Assembly: GCA_018902385.1 (NCBI GenBank)
Contig: JABSSW010000037.1
Span: 248,001 to 312,000 of the forward strand
DNA: 64,000 nt
DNA from: Physcia stellaris
Taxonomy: Eukaryota; Ascomycota; Lecanoromycetes; Caliciales; Physciaceae
Direction: 5' to 3'
Shown here: positions 1 to 12,705 of the stretch, one piece after another
How the letters are laid out: each line of letters begins with the position of its first letter
Position numbering within the stretch: position 1 is the stretch's first letter
Notes under the pieces: generated by a model
Told to the model about the DNA's origin: nothing
Databases searched by the model: none
The model's input: only the letters and a program-made list of their open reading frames with translations
Position numbers and translations under genes: made by a program

Positions 1-3000
1 TATTGCGCAGCACGCCTTCTTCAGATTGCGGGACCCTGTCGACACATGGGTTTAGCGAGCAGCATGCATTGCACGCATTCCGCAAGGTGTTTTTGCTCCG
101 TTGCTGTTTCGTGTGTGGGGTCCAGGGCTGGAATAGCGTTCCTGACCGAAGGATTCATTCCGGCGTAGAAGTTTAGAAGCTTTGCGCGTCCAAAATTGGG
201 TGGTCTGCTTCGTGCATGTAGCATTTCGTGGTTGCTGGAACTGCAGCTGGGCTTGAGGGTAACCAATCAGGCATGCTGGGCGTCTTGGAAGGCTTACTCA
301 AGACCGCCAATCATGGCCAAACCTCGGAGGTAGTAGTGCAGTCTAGAAAAAGAAACCTAAATGCCCCAAAATGGTAATGCACAATAATAGCAGACGGGCT
401 CTTGGTGGCTTGCCGCACCTGATCGCCTCTTACCAACCAGATCTCCGAACGGAGCTCTTCTCTTGGCAATGGGGGAGAGGGTACCAGAATAGAGCAAGGA
501 CTGCAGACCTATGTATCTTACCCATGAATCATCCTGGACCGAAGAAAATAGATGCTAATAGCTCCCGATGCGCTTCAATTACCGGCTTTAGCGGACAAGG
601 ATGGGTGAGAACGCCATGCCATGTGGCTTTCGAAACCCGTCCACAGGAATATCGCAAGGTTTCATCCAGGCAGTGCATCGTCAATATGGCTCGCATGGGA
701 ATGGCGGTCAAGGACTTCCAAGTCCTCCACACAAGAGATATGAATGCCAACGTCGGTGGTCAAGCGCAACACGGACATGCAATTCAAGCGGTGGCATGGC
801 TGTTGCCTACACCGTCCTACACTTATCCGAACTGATTGCTCATGTGGTTACTCAGCATGTTGCGTATCTCGGCAATGATCGTATTAAATGCGCTCGAGCT
901 TCCGGGTCGGTGTACATTGACATGCACGCTCTTCGTGGTGGCCTTCTTGCACGCACTCACGTCAAGAGGGCGGTCAAGGCAGGACAAGAGCAGGCTTCTC
1001 GCACATGATCACTCGTCCAGAAGATGCGGCTGAAAGACACGTTTTTGTGCTTTGGCAGTGGGGGGGTGCACATGGCTCGAAGCACGCGCTCGAGTCAGCG
1101 AGATTACCCCACCCGAACGGACATGTCGCGGACTCGCTTTGGCATCTTGCATCGCTGACAAATTTCACCGCTTTTTGTTTTTGGAGATGACGCATGGTGT
1201 GAGCCAACCGGTGACTGGCATTTCCCCCTCCTGGTAAGGCTGCTTCTGGCCTTCTAGCTGGCCCGTTTGAGCTAGTAGTAGAAGTTTCATGCTCGCACTC
1301 GCACCATCTGATATCAGCATCTGCCATCTGGCGGTGGGAAGCAGCTAATCTAAGGGCCGTTCCTCGCTTGCTGCTGACACAATCACTCTAATCTTGACCC
1401 TTGCTTAGCGTTGGGATGAAGAATGCTCGTCTGTTGCACCAATCGCATCGCAGCACCAGCTTAGGTTCGTCAAGCTGCTGCAGCCTTATAAGGATCGGCT
1501 AGGCTTGGTTGAGGTACCTGTCCGAAATCCGCGTTTCCCGCCGAGCTGAACGTCTTTCGGCCGCGATCTCCTGAGCGATTGATCGTTGTCGTGACTCGTT
1601 AGAATCACAGCACGATCTCGCCAAGCTACTGGAGATGCCAAGTCCTCACTACACCGCAGAGCCTGCCAATGTCTGACGACCGTCTGAACGGTGTGCATAC
1701 GCGGCTATTCGTACAGATCTATCCCCGACGTCGAAATTCTTGGCTTAATATCGCTCCTCCTACTGAATAGGGTATGATGCAGCGCTCTGGGCGGGCTAGT
1801 CATCTGACGGTCAGGACAGATGGAGGCTCAAAATACTGAGCGATTTTACGGTTCTGATGTGAGAAGTTGAATGCCATGCGAGTGTTAGAGGCTATGTGTT
1901 CCATCCCGATCCAGCAAAGTCCGTGATCAATCCCTCTTACTAACGGTACTCGCTTCCTTCAAACCAAGCGGATACGGCGAGCTCTGCCAATAGTGGAGCC
2001 ATGTAACGAAACAAGGTGCCGGCCATAAGTGAGAAGCTCTGCCCCTGACTTCCTCTCAAATCGTGTCGATGAAGATATTGGTTGCCCATTCAGCCCCTTC
2101 GCCTTTCGACAGGCCTACTTCTCCGGTTCGCCTGAGCGGAGGATGTTCTCATGCCCGGTGTCTCGTTGGATGGTGATGAGTACGTCACCTGGCACTGCCA
2201 CGGCCCCGTGCTCGGTAATGAGGGTTTGAAATTCAAGCCGAACCACGGATACTCGGATGAAATAGAATCCACGAGCCCACATTGATGGAGCGGATCATAC
2301 GGTAACCCCTGTTACAGAGCCCTTATTCGTGGACATGCCTCGACGGAGCGAATCGAGACCCCTCGAAGGATTTAACGTTGTTAGAATGTGTTGGAGTTAC
2401 CTTAGTCGCCTCTCGCAACGATCATGACAAATTGAGTTATCTCGCCTATGCTCCATCACTGTCAAAAGCAGATATGGAGGGACGAGGTTGCAATGTTGAT
2501 CAGTCCTGATGATCGTCGGGCCAAAGCATTGGTAGGACGTCTCATCATGAATATTTGCCACCGAATAGTCCCGGAGGAAACCACCCCTTTCCTTCAGTTG
2601 CCGCCACTGAGGGTCATGGCGAATACTGAGTACACAGTCAATGGCTTGAGACACTGTCAAAAAGACTGTTCTCACTGGCCGGTATCCTGCGTTTACAGGG
2701 CAAGCCCTGTAGATGTGCCGGTCATACATTAGCATGCCTTGCTTTGAGTGGGTGTCAGTTCGTAGATTTCTCTCTTAACATTCCCTTGTAGATTGTTGAT
2801 TCTATCATAAAGAGGCAAGAATGAACAGCCCACGTTTCGCCACCGCTAATTATGATGACTCAACATTCATTCATTGGGAAATCCACGTTAGCTATCCTGA
2901 TGAGCAAACGACCGAAGGCAGAGACGGCTTGCAAAGACATGCTTAGTCCAAGTCAAATACATGTGGCCATTTGCAAGCGAGAACGTCAGGCAAAAACCTC

Positions 3001-3148
3001 TGAACTCTTGTTAATTTCAATGAACAATAGCATAACAGGCTATGGGAAGGTCTATTTCGCAAACTGTTCTCAAGAGCTAGTACAATGTCTGAAGCATGTT
3101 GTGGGCAATGGATCTGACTGCATGAGTTGCCGCAACGAGCAAGCAAAT
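1..3148. other. No supported gene
   Basis: I find no recognisable protein here. Several open frames of 60-157 codons overlap each other on both strands (for example around 371-1008 and 2397-2735). None shows a familiar motif or phase-matched introns. One 55-codon minus-strand frame at 2115-2282 reads like real protein and is listed as a finding. Base composition is not obviously AT-skewed, so there is no sign of heavy repeat-induced mutation. Confidence 0.5.
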
Positions 3149-4172
3149 CTACAATTTCATCATTGCAGCCTAAGAGTGGAAAGTCAGAGGGTGCAATGCT
3201 AGTATGGACGAAGAACCTTACCACATCCGTAGATTGCACGTGTTCCTCGTCCTCTTCAATCTTCCCCTGCAAGTCGTCTATCGACACCTTCTCATCCTCG
3301 ACCACGAAGTTTATCTGTAGCTTCTTGATACCAAAAGCAAGAGGCACCAATTTGCCGGCGCCCCAGGTCAACCCATCCATCTCGATGGAACGCATAGTCT
3401 CTTCGAGCGCTTTCATGTCTGTCTCATCATCTATTTTCTACCGTCAGCCTGTCAAAGTATGATATGTAGAGGCTTAAACCAACCCCAAGGCTTCACGTCT
3501 AATGTCACAATACTCTTTGCTGCCGGCTTCACTTTGCCCTCTTTTTTCTTCTTGTATGCCGCCAGATTGGCTGCTTTTTGTTCCTTGGCTGCCTCGTCCT
3601 CAGATTCGGAGCTTCCAAACAGATCGTCTTCGTCCTCATCCGCAGCAGCAGCAGTTGGGGTATCTTTCGGATTGAGGGTCGCTTCGCTCTTCTCAGGACC
3701 ATATGCAGAGTATGCCTTGGATGGGTCTCCTGGTAGAGATGAAAATTCGGAGGCATACGAAGAAATATGACGATACCAGCGGTATGCGTGCGGATATTTG
3801 GCTGGATCGGGCTGTTCCTTGATTGCTTTGTAGGAGGCTACATCTGCCTGCGAAGGCCCGTATCTGAGAGCTGTCAGCGATGGCTATCACCGTAAAGCTA
3901 CTGGGAAGTCGGAGTAATGATGCGCGAAAAACCGGAAAGATCAGAAGTGTGCTGTTTGCACTTTTGGAAGTAGTCATGCGGCGGGGTCTTAATCCGCCTC
4001 ATCAACACGGACCAATTGTCTCTCATCATTGTGTGATGGTTTGGAACATTTGACGAGGACGTGAATGTTGCGACTTGGTTCGTGGAGCTTACCCTGATAT
4101 GTAGGATCGAGTAGTAACCCAGCTTTCAAGCATGCTCAGTCCAGCATCGGTAACAAGGTCGGCGAACCCCAT
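3149..4172 (-). CDS. EFB1: Translation elongation factor 1-beta (eEF1B alpha)
   Basis: Guanine-nucleotide exchange subunit that reloads eEF1A with GTP during translation elongation in the cytosol. Four exons in transcription order: 4172-4093, 3863-3484, 3430-3222, 3169-3149. All junctions keep frame and give 229 residues, the usual family length. The N-terminal GST-like part starts MGFADLV and contains the [14 protein letters not shown] block. A linker rich in Asp/Glu follows ([16 protein letters not shown]), then WDDETDM and the C-terminal exchange domain ([31 protein letters not shown]). The last exon is only 21 nt and encodes AAMMKL; the family usually ends AAMQKL. The start is the ATG at 4172 because upstream in-frame residues do not resemble the family. 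It shares a 347-bp divergent promoter with HSP78. Identification is very secure; one donor (GTTGGT) is non-consensus. Confidence 0.95.
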
Positions 4173-4519
4173 ACTTGTATCTAGTAGTCGAATGTTTGTT
4201 CTGCTCGAGGAACAGGACTTAGTAAAGAAGATTGAGTGTTGATTAATTTCGCGGACGTGGACCACAAAATCCCAAGAAAAGTGTAGCGGTATTGTGTAAA
4301 TACGAACTTTCAAGACTCGTAATTTAAATTACGAAACTGAGGCTCTGCTACTAATATCTTATTCGCTCACACATAGCAAGACAGTACTCCGAGTGGCTTT
4401 GCAATGAAGGTGCTGCTACATCAAGGATGAAGTGACTGTTTATCAGTTGTTTCTACGATGGAATCAGACTGCTCATTTTGGTGAGCTCAAACAGCCTGCC
4501 ACAAAGTTCAGCCCGCGTC
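4173..4519. promoter_or_regulatory. Divergent promoter region EFB1 / HSP78
   Basis: The 347 bp between the two divergent starts must hold both promoters. It is fairly AT-rich around 4310-4375. I did not see a clear heat-shock element array or TATA box. Confidence 0.5.
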
Positions 4520-7404
4520 ATGGCTTCACAGCTCTTCCGGAGCTCCTCGAAAGCCCGCCTACCACTCTCCAAGCCTCCCAGGTTATATCGAGCATCCGCA
4601 CCCTTCTATTTTAAGATAAATTTTCGGCTACTAGTCAGGCAGCAATATGACAATGCGAGATGTTTCGCGAATGCCAGACCGCATCCCCCGGGAGGCACTC
4701 ATCGAATGAACCTCGGTGGAGAGCCGGAGAAGTCAGCTTTGGATCAGTATGCCTTGGATCTTACAGCACGGGCCAGGGCCGGAAAGCTAGATCCGGTCAT
4801 TGGGCGTGATGCTATAGTCGGCCGAACAATACAAGTACTCTCAAGAAGGACTAAGAATAATCCTGTACTTATCGGCAAAGCTGGTACTGGCAAGACTGCG
4901 TGCATAGAAGGCTTAGCCCAACGCATTGTTAGAGGCGATGTGCCCGAGAGCATCAAAGAGAAGAGAGTGCTTGCTCTGGACTTAGGCCAGCTCATTGCAG
5001 GCGCCAAGTTCCGCGGTGATTTTGAGGAACGTTTGAAAGCTGTCTTGAAAGAAGTTGAGGACGCCCAAGGTAGCATAATCCTTTTTATTGACGAACTCCA
5101 CGTCCTGCTCAACCTTGGGAAAGCGGAAGGTAGTGTTGACGCCGCTAATCTGCTGAAGCCCGCTCTATCCAGGGGGGAGCTCCAGTGCTGTGGTGCAACG
5201 ACCTTGTCGGAGTATAGAACGATTGAAAAAGATGCAGCACTTGCTCGAAGATTTCAGCCGGTCAACGTCGATGAGCCGACAGTAGCAGACACCATATCAA
5301 TTCTACGTGGAATTAAGGATAGATATGAACTGCATCATGGCGTTCGGAGTAGGTATCCCAGGCTCTTATTCTCGCATTCTTCAATAGCGTTACGCTTCAC
5401 GGAAGTTGTCTTCAACCCACGTAAAAAGAGCTCCACACGTCTCCGTGATCGTATTTGGGAAGGCTAACGGCGCATCATCGACAGTCTCAGATGGCGCCCT
5501 CGTAGCAGCTGCAAGCCTGTCCAATCGATATATCACCAATCGCTTCCTCCCAGATAAGGCAATAGATCTTATCGACGAGGCTGCTTCTGCTCAAAGATTG
5601 CAACAAGAGAGCAAGCCTGATGCGATACAAGAGCTTGATCGGAAAATCATGACCATACAGATTGAGTTGGAGTCGTTGAGGAAGGAGACCGACATTGGCA
5701 GCAGAGAACGCAAGCAAAGACTCGAAGAATCCTTGAAAACCCTTCAGAGTGAAGCGGTCAAGCTCACGAGCATATGGGACAAGGAGAAGGAAAAGCTACA
5801 AGCTATCAAAAATGCAAAAGAGCAACTTGAGCAGGCACGCGTAGACTTGGAGAAGGCACAGCGAGAGGGCAATTTTGGTAGAGCTAGTGAACTCCGATAT
5901 GCTACCATCCCAAGTATTGAGGCTCAACTACCCCAAGAAAATTCTAGAGACAATTTTCAGGGACTTATACATGACACTGTGACGGCTGACGACATTGGTA
6001 AGTCTTCACGAAGCAGCAGGTACCACCCAAGGCGTTGAAGGGCGTTCCATATTCTTAGATCTCACGATAACAACTTCACCTTCTTTCGAGGTGGACGTTT
6101 GGCGCTTACTTTTGCTGACTTCCACTATTAGCGACTGTGGTGTCTAAGACTACCGGAATACCGTTGGATAAGCTTTCATCTGGCGAAATTGAGAAATTAG
6201 TACATATGGAGGGTTAGTGAGGATACTTTTTGCGAGAGATCAAGATCTAACTAACAAATTACAGACTCCTTGCGCCAATCAATTAGAGGACAAGACGAAG
6301 CCTTGAGAGCAGTTTCAAATGCAGTCCGGCTACAAAGGGCAGGCCTTTCTGGCGAGAATCATCCACTGGCGTGTTTCTTTTTTGCGGGCCCTACAGGCGT
6401 GGTGAGTCGTTCAGGTAGTCTGTTTTCGGCATCCTATCGTACCTAATCTATATTGAAGGGTAAAACGGAGCTGTGCAAGAAGCTCGCTTCGTTCCTCTTC
6501 TCAACAGAATCTGCCATGATCCGCTTCGACATGTCCGAGTTTCAAGAGCGACACACCATGTGAGTAGATCATGACTTTCCTTTCCCTTGTTTGTACGATG
6601 TGACAAGTCCCAGCGCTTGTTACTAGAGCAGTTTGATAAGCAGAGGGGTTGGCGCGTGTCTCGATGTGATCAACGAAATCTGCAAGACGATGCTAATCCC
6701 CAAGTTCCACCCAGATCTCGATTGATAGGATCACCCGCGGGGTACGTCGGCTACGAAGACAGTGGACAATTGACGGAGGCCGTACGGAGAAAACCGTACG
6801 CTGTCTTGTTATTTGACGAATTCGAAAAAGCCCACCGAGACATCTCGGCATTGCTGCTCCAAGTTCTCGATGAAGGCTTTCTCACCGACTCGCATGGTCA
6901 AAAAGTTGACTTTCGAAACACTCTCATTGTCCTCACATCGAATCTTGGAGCAGAGCTACTGGTGCGTGCAGACCCGCCAAGTACTAGCAGCGGTAGTTCT
7001 CGTGATGAGATCAGCCCCAAGGTAAAAGAGGCTGTTATGAACGTTATAAATTCTTCATTCCCACCGGAGTTCCTTAACAGGATTGATGATTTCATCGTTT
7101 TCAGCGCCTCTCGAGAGCAGCGCTGCGAGACATTGTTGACATCAGATTGAAGGAATTACAAGCTCGGCTGGACGATCGTCGGATCACGTTGAGCGTAGGT
7201 TCCGATGTCAAAGACTGGCTCTGCGATCAAGGTTATAACCCCAGCTTCGGAGCGCGTCCACTGAATCGGCTGATCAGCAGAGAAATCGGTAATGGTCTAG
7301 CAGACAGGATCATTAGAGGGGACATTGGGAATGGCCAAACCGCACGAGTCATCGTGGACGATACCCGAGAACATCTTTTGGTCACACCTGATGGCAGCTC
7401 ATAG
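4520..7404 (+). CDS. HSP78: Mitochondrial ClpB-type disaggregase HSP78 (one-base frameshift in the given sequence)
   Basis: AAA+ chaperone of the mitochondrial matrix that works with the Hsp70 system to resolubilise aggregates. Exons: 4520-5348, 5485-5997, 6132-6212, 6265-6401, 6459-6559, 6715-7404. The chosen ATG gives an Arg/Ser-rich presequence, then [10 protein letters not shown] and the first AAA domain (Walker A GKAGTGKT, Walker B ILFIDELH). A coiled-coil middle domain covers about 5600-5950. The second AAA domain has GPTGVGKTEL split by an intron, [10 protein letters not shown] and NRIDDF. No Clp N-domain is present, as in HSP78. The exons sum to 2351 nt, one base short of 784 codons: at 7103-7107 the frame slips between DDFIVF and [16 protein letters not shown], where family members read FRRLSR. 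Everything downstream to the stop (GARPLNRLI) is conserved, so the gene is probably intact and the sequence one base short. Confidence 0.92.
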
Positions 7405-7879
7405 TCGAGCGAGCGAACCGTGTGCAGAGTGGTACTCTAGCACATAGGTCTCGTCTCTTTGCTAAGATGCAAGCTTCGACTTTGTAAAGTAAGCACGTCT
7501 CTACTCTTGCGTAGTACCTCGTACATAGTTCTCTTCTCTTGTACAACCTAGGGCGTGTCTTGTTATCGGGTAAACCGTGGCGTAAATCACCGAATGTTTC
7601 TACCGTTTTGTAGGCTAAGCCAACCTACGGTAGTATGACTCTTCTAGTCAGTAGTTGTGTCTCCTGTGACTGTAACACCCTATATCGCAGCTATGGCTTT
7701 ATTGTCGGGGTGGAATTTTACTAATGTGCGCCCTCGCTTGAGATGTGTCCGGCTATCAAGGGTGGAGTCACCGGATGCCGATATCTGCCATCTCTACTTA
7801 CATTGGCTCTCTGCACATCTTGATACTTTACCACATCATTCTAAGTAGCCCGGTTTCCTACTTTTATCATCTTTCAAAA
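7405..7879. other. Intergenic HSP78 to MSH5
   Basis: The 475 bp between two genes on the same strand hold the HSP78 3' end and the MSH5 promoter. No gene or repeat is seen. Confidence 0.5.
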
Positions 7880-10800
7880 ATGGCATACAAGGTCCCAAGA
7901 ATCCCATCAAAGCGTGGTCCATCCTCTCCAGCCGAGACACCCTCAGCCAGTCCTGCTAGTCATTGGCCTTCTTCTTCCCTGGTCGATTCCTCTCCAACGC
8001 CACATACCGTGAGGCCCCCAAAAAGCGAGTCAGCTTGATTCCACCAAGTCTAAGGACGAGCTCTGTACCTTCATATTCCCCGACACACAATTCTAAGACG
8101 CACCAACAGCAAAGCATCTCTGTCCCGAGGGATGCGATCGAGGAGGAGGATGCGGAAGGGATCGAGGAAGATGATTCAATGTTGGAGCGAATTATGGCGG
8201 TAGATATGAGAGATAGAGGGAGCATTGGCTGTTGCTATTACACTGCGGCTAATGAGACGTTGTATCTTCTCGAGGATATCAAAAGTGGCGGATTGGAGAC
8301 AATCGATCTCCGTGAGTACATACTGAAATTCACCCCGCACACAGTCTGACGCAACATAGTCAAATTGCACATAGATCCTACGGTCATACTCCTTTCCACC
8401 CGCGTTGACGAAAGCGTGGAGGCTCTTTTAGACCCAGGTGGTCGGAGTCGAGGATCTACTGGCGGAGATGGTATTTCCCTTCCCGGTGCTGTCTGGTTAA
8501 AGCTCACGAATCATACTAGATGCCGAGTTCCGCACGGCGTACATCATAGATGTTCGTCCATCAGCAGAATTTGAATATGAGTCGGGGAAGAACAAGCTTG
8601 CTAGTGTCAGGCTACGTCTGGACAAGGTTCGTCTTAGTACCATGGTTACTCCGGGTGATAACAACGCGTACGACTACGGAGATCAAGAGGGAGACGGCAA
8701 TAACGGGCAATTTGGGAGACTGCTGAGACTTTCAAGCCACGTCAACCTGGAGAGCCGCTCGACCATCGGATGCTGTGGAGCTGTACTTGCATACTTGAGC
8801 AGACGTAAAGCCGTCCAGTTTCTACCGGGCGACGTTGCTGCAGATCTAGTGTTCCGCGTGTCATCTGTTGAAATGTTCAGCCTAAAAGATACAATGTAAA
8901 TCTTCCTGTCTGCATATCACTGTCGTTCAATCTAATCCAGAGATCTAGGTTTGTGAACCTGGACACTTTGTCGTCTCTCCAGATAATTCAATCTGAGACA
9001 CATCCGCACTCCCACAACCAGGGTCCAACAAAGGCGTCGTCGGGAGCGAAAGAGGGTCTCTCGGTTTATGGACTTTTCCATCACTTGGCACGGACTCCTC
9101 AAGGAAAACAACTTTTGCGACAGTATTTCCTGCGTCCAGTTACGGACGTGGCCGTGATTAAAGAAAGACTCAACACAGCAACGGTTTTCCTCCGGCCAGA
9201 CAACAGTGCTCCTGTTGGAAATATAACAAAGAGCCTAGGACAGATCAAAAACATGAGGGTCGTCATGGTCAATTTGAAGAAAGGTGTGAGTAACGGGATG
9301 AGTAAGGGTGGCGGTATAAAGAATGGTACCTGGGCCACTTTACGTAAAGTAAAGGCAATCCGACGTCGCCTTTGCCCCGAAGTCGCTCATACTTTGGATA
9401 GTTCACGTTCCATGCGATGTTGATACACGATGCCATCTGTGGGATTACTGGTGCCGAGAAGCTCGCCATCGTAGCCAAAGTAGTACTTTATATCTTTTAT
9501 AGGGTGTCCGCTAACTGTGGAAAGATACTTGAGCACTGCAACAAGCACGAGCTTGCAAACATTGGTACTAGTATCAGCAACATAGTATGCTTCTACGCCG
9601 CGGTAATCAGCAAAGCTAATCACTATCCGCAGGTTGATTTCACATCGTCAGCCGAAATGCATAGGACAGTGGTGAACGCTGGGGTTGACGAGGAGCTTGA
9701 CAACATGAAACAGACGTACAACGGAATCGAGGATCTCCTCAATCGAACCTCGCAGTCCATTGCCGCCAGCATTCCACCACAATATAGTCTCGATCTCAAT
9801 GTAATATTCTTTCCCCAGATTGGTTTCCTTATTTCGCTGCCGACGGATCCAGAGAGTGGAAGAGCAAATTACGAAGGTGGCCATACGGAAGAAGAGCGGT
9901 GGGTTCGCGTCTTCTCGACAGCCACTAGAGCGTACTACAAGGACTTCCGCATGAGAGAATTAGACGACACGCTGGGGGATATGTATGCTACCATTTGTGG
10001 TACGTTATGGAAGTACTCGCGAAGACATGATATGCTGATCCCGTATTGGCCTCTAGATAAGGAAATTGAAATAATACACGAGCTCGGTCAGAGAGTGTTG
10101 GCTTTCGAAGATACCTTGAGTCGCCTTTCGGACGTTTTTGGGGAGCTAGACAGGTTGTTCTCGTGATCTCGGTATATGCTTACAAGACGCTGATGATCTG
10201 AAGCCTTCTCGCTTTGGCACTAGGAGCACAAACCTATAAGCTCACTAGACCTCGCCTTTCGAACAGGAACATTTTGCAGATCCAAGGTGGCCGGTAAGAC
10301 CTACCTCCTCCGTAGGCTATAAATATGCTGATGGACGAAGTCACCTGCTTCAAGAACTCACTGTTCCTTCATATGTCGCCAATGATACAGACCTTGAAGG
10401 TGGAACAGGTCACCAGTCTACGACACAGGAAAGTACTGGGACAAACCTCTCCTCCCAAGAGCGTTCCCAAAGATCTGCTAGTCCAGAAGAAGAAGTACCT
10501 AGTCCAAGCATGCTTTTACTGACTGGGCCAAATTATTCTGGCAAAAGTGTCTACCTCAAGCAGGTTGCTATAATTGTCTACATGGCACACATTGGTTGCT
10601 TCGTTCCAGCCGATGCAGTGACGATTGGTTTGACGGACAAAATCCTGACTCGAATTTCCACACGCGAGACTGTTTCGAAAGTCCAAAGTGCGTTCATGAT
10701 TGACCTCCAACAGATCGCTCTTGCCACAGATCTTGCGACACACAAGAGTCTGGTCATCATCGATGAGTTCGGCAAGGGCACTGATTCATGTGGTCAGTAC

Positions 10801-11488
10801 CGATGTTCTCGAACCCAGTCCCCCGTGTGCTGACGTTGAGAATAGACGGTGCGGGCTTGGCTTGTGGTGTCTTTGAGCATTTCCTTTCCTTGGGTGATGG
10901 AAGACCGAAAGTGCTCGGAGCTACCCACTTCCATGAGATCTTCGAGAGCGGCTTCCTCCAGCCGCGGCCAACCTTGGCTTTTGGGCGCATGGAGGTGCGA
11001 GTCCACAAGGATGCCGAAGAAGTAGAAGACCAGATCACCTATCTATACAAGTCAGAACCTCGAAGCTCTAGAGTCGTCTCAACTGACTAAGTATCTAGTT
11101 TTCGGCCCGGTCGTAGTGCTACGAGCTTTGGTTGCTTGTTAGTTATTCGAAACAAAAACTCTAGTAGATTTAGCTGATATCGGGACATAGTTGTGCTACG
11201 ATGAACGGTATAGACAAAGCGATCGTTGACCGCGCGGACGATCTTTGTCTCTTGAGTGCTCGTGGAGAAGATCTAGTAGCTGCTTGTGCTACGATATCGG
11301 AGAAAGAAGAGTTAGACCTCAAAGTCGCTGTGAGTACGCTGGCTTTCATTGTATACGGTGTCTCTAACGTGTAACAGGAAGACACCGCTCGGACATTCCT
11401 AGCCCATGATGTCCGGGACATTGCTCTCAATGTTAGTACTGAGTTAGCTTCTACGGACCCGCGGATGTTGCTAGAATCGTTGGTTTGA
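7880..11488 (+). CDS. MSH5: Meiotic MutS homologue MSH5 (probable one-base frameshift near the start)
   Basis: MutS-family ATPase that pairs with MSH4 to stabilise recombination intermediates and promote crossovers in meiosis; it does not act in mismatch repair. I can thread about fourteen exons with matching phases. Landmarks are ETLYLLEDIKSGGLETIDL, HIDPTVILLSTRVDE, MFSLKDTMFVNLDTLSSLQI, the MutS core (GLFHHLARTPQGKQLLRQYF) and YNGIEDLL. The ATPase follows: Walker A GPNYSGKS near 10525, STRETVSKVQSAFMIDLQQ, Walker B VIIDEFGKGTDS, and ATHFHEIFE. The C-terminus continues through small exons with NFRPGRS, MNGIDKAIVDRA and a stop at 11486-11488. Near the 5' end the frame from the ATG at 7880 ends at 8036, while the conserved frame (KKRVSLIPPS) overlaps it. 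Either one base is missing in the C5A5 run near 8014-8023, or a weak intron removes 7892-7959. The first exon is therefore uncertain; the identity is not. Confidence 0.88.
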
Positions 11489-12047
11489 AAGGCTTGAAAC
11501 ATGAGGTTAGAAAGTCGAATAGCAGTCTCCCATAAATGGGGGGTTTTATGGGCGGCAAGGTCATGTAAGAGTGGGAAGGCTGGGCTAGATGCTCGATATA
11601 GATCAGTTGAGGTCGCTCGATAGCTTCAACTTTTCCTACTGTGTGTCCAGTCGGGGAGCTACAATGCAAAATATCTGTCATTCAAAGACGTCCACTTCAT
11701 CATATATTTCACATTGACTAATTTTTTCGTCAACCGGTTTCGTATGGGACTCCCGAGCTTCTGGACTTCTAGAATCTTATTCTCTCGCTCCGCGAGGAGT
11801 CCAGCTTTGCACTTTAGTAAGGTTCCATTCAGACAGTGAAGTTTGCAAAGGAAGATTTGATGAAATCAAATTAGATCTGTTGGTTATTACTTTTTCATTC
11901 ATATTGTTTTTTGTTGGCTCAGTCGGTCCAGTGAGCACTCAGGGTTAGGGTGGAGCGAACAACTTTCGCACCCCGACGGATCACCTTGTGCTACACCTCT
12001 CATCTTCGTTTGCACTGAACATCCTACCATCCCCTGCAACCCCTACG
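11489..12047. other. Intergenic MSH5 to EMC5
   Basis: 559 bp without a supported gene. The part just before EMC5 is pyrimidine-rich. A short TTAGGG-like word at about 11943 is isolated and not a telomere. Confidence 0.5.
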
Positions 12048-12705
12048 ATGGCGACTCTCCTCCCTCGTACCCTGATCTCTTTCGGTCTACTCCTCCTCGC
12101 TCACGCGTATGCTTACACTCCCTCCCTCTTCATCTTTTCCCTTTCCCTTTACGTCTACTAACCACTCTCCTCTATAGCTGCTACTCCGCCTACGAACACT
12201 CCTCCCTCCTCACCCACGCCTCCACCTCTTCATCCTCATCCCAATTATCGTCATCAACATCAACCCCGCAAAATCCCGCATCGTCAGCGCTTCCACCCGA
12301 CATCACTCTCGAAACCATCGTCTCCGTAGCACTGATATGCATCGGCCTAGTGGCAGGGATGGAAGAGCTGCAGCCTATAGCGTGGCGCGTATGGGCTGGA
12401 AAGGTAGAGAGAGAGGGGAAGAGGATGGGGAGAGTGAATCCGTGGGCAGGATTGGAGGAGAGGGTTGGGTTTGTGGATATTAGGGTATGTTGTTCTTGCT
12501 CCTACATTTCACTCGATCACGGAGGACTGGGGAAGGGTTGAGATGGGCGCGGCGGGCGGGGACGAAGCGGAGGGATGCGGGGGTAATGCATTTGATGCGA
12601 GGGGAGTGGGGAGTTTTGTGAAGGGCTTTGCTGACAGATATGCAGGCGAAGAGGAAGGACTTTGCGGATTGGATTAGGGATCAGGGCAAGGATGGGAAGA
12701 CGTGA
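12048..12705 (+). CDS. EMC5: ER membrane protein complex subunit 5 (EMC5 / MMgT family)
   Basis: Small two-helix subunit of the ER membrane protein complex, which inserts tail-anchored and multipass proteins; family members have also been called membrane magnesium transporters. Exons 12048-12106, 12178-12484 and 12646-12705 give 141 residues. The first hydrophobic helix (TLISFGLLLLAHA) is followed by CYSAYEHSSLL. A Ser-rich loop comes next, then PPDITLETIVSVALICIGLVAG (second helix) and the conserved tail PIAWRVWAGKVERE, LEERVGFVDIR, KRKDFADWIRDQ. The first intron has a good branch sequence (CTAAC). The Ser-rich luminal loop is longer than in most homologues. Identification rests on the helix-tail pattern and is strong. 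Confidence 0.88.

Noticed and set aside
371-1033. Overlapping open frames of 65-154 codons on both strands
   Set aside because: No frame carries a recognisable motif, and the frames overlap on both strands as expected by chance in GC-balanced DNA.
2397-2735. 112-codon minus-strand frame and the 94-codon plus-strand frame over it
   Set aside because: No motif, no splice context and no promoter-like features; too weak to call.
11943-11955. TTAGGG-like word suggesting telomeric repeat
   Set aside because: Only one unit with partial neighbours, inside a region of ordinary genes.
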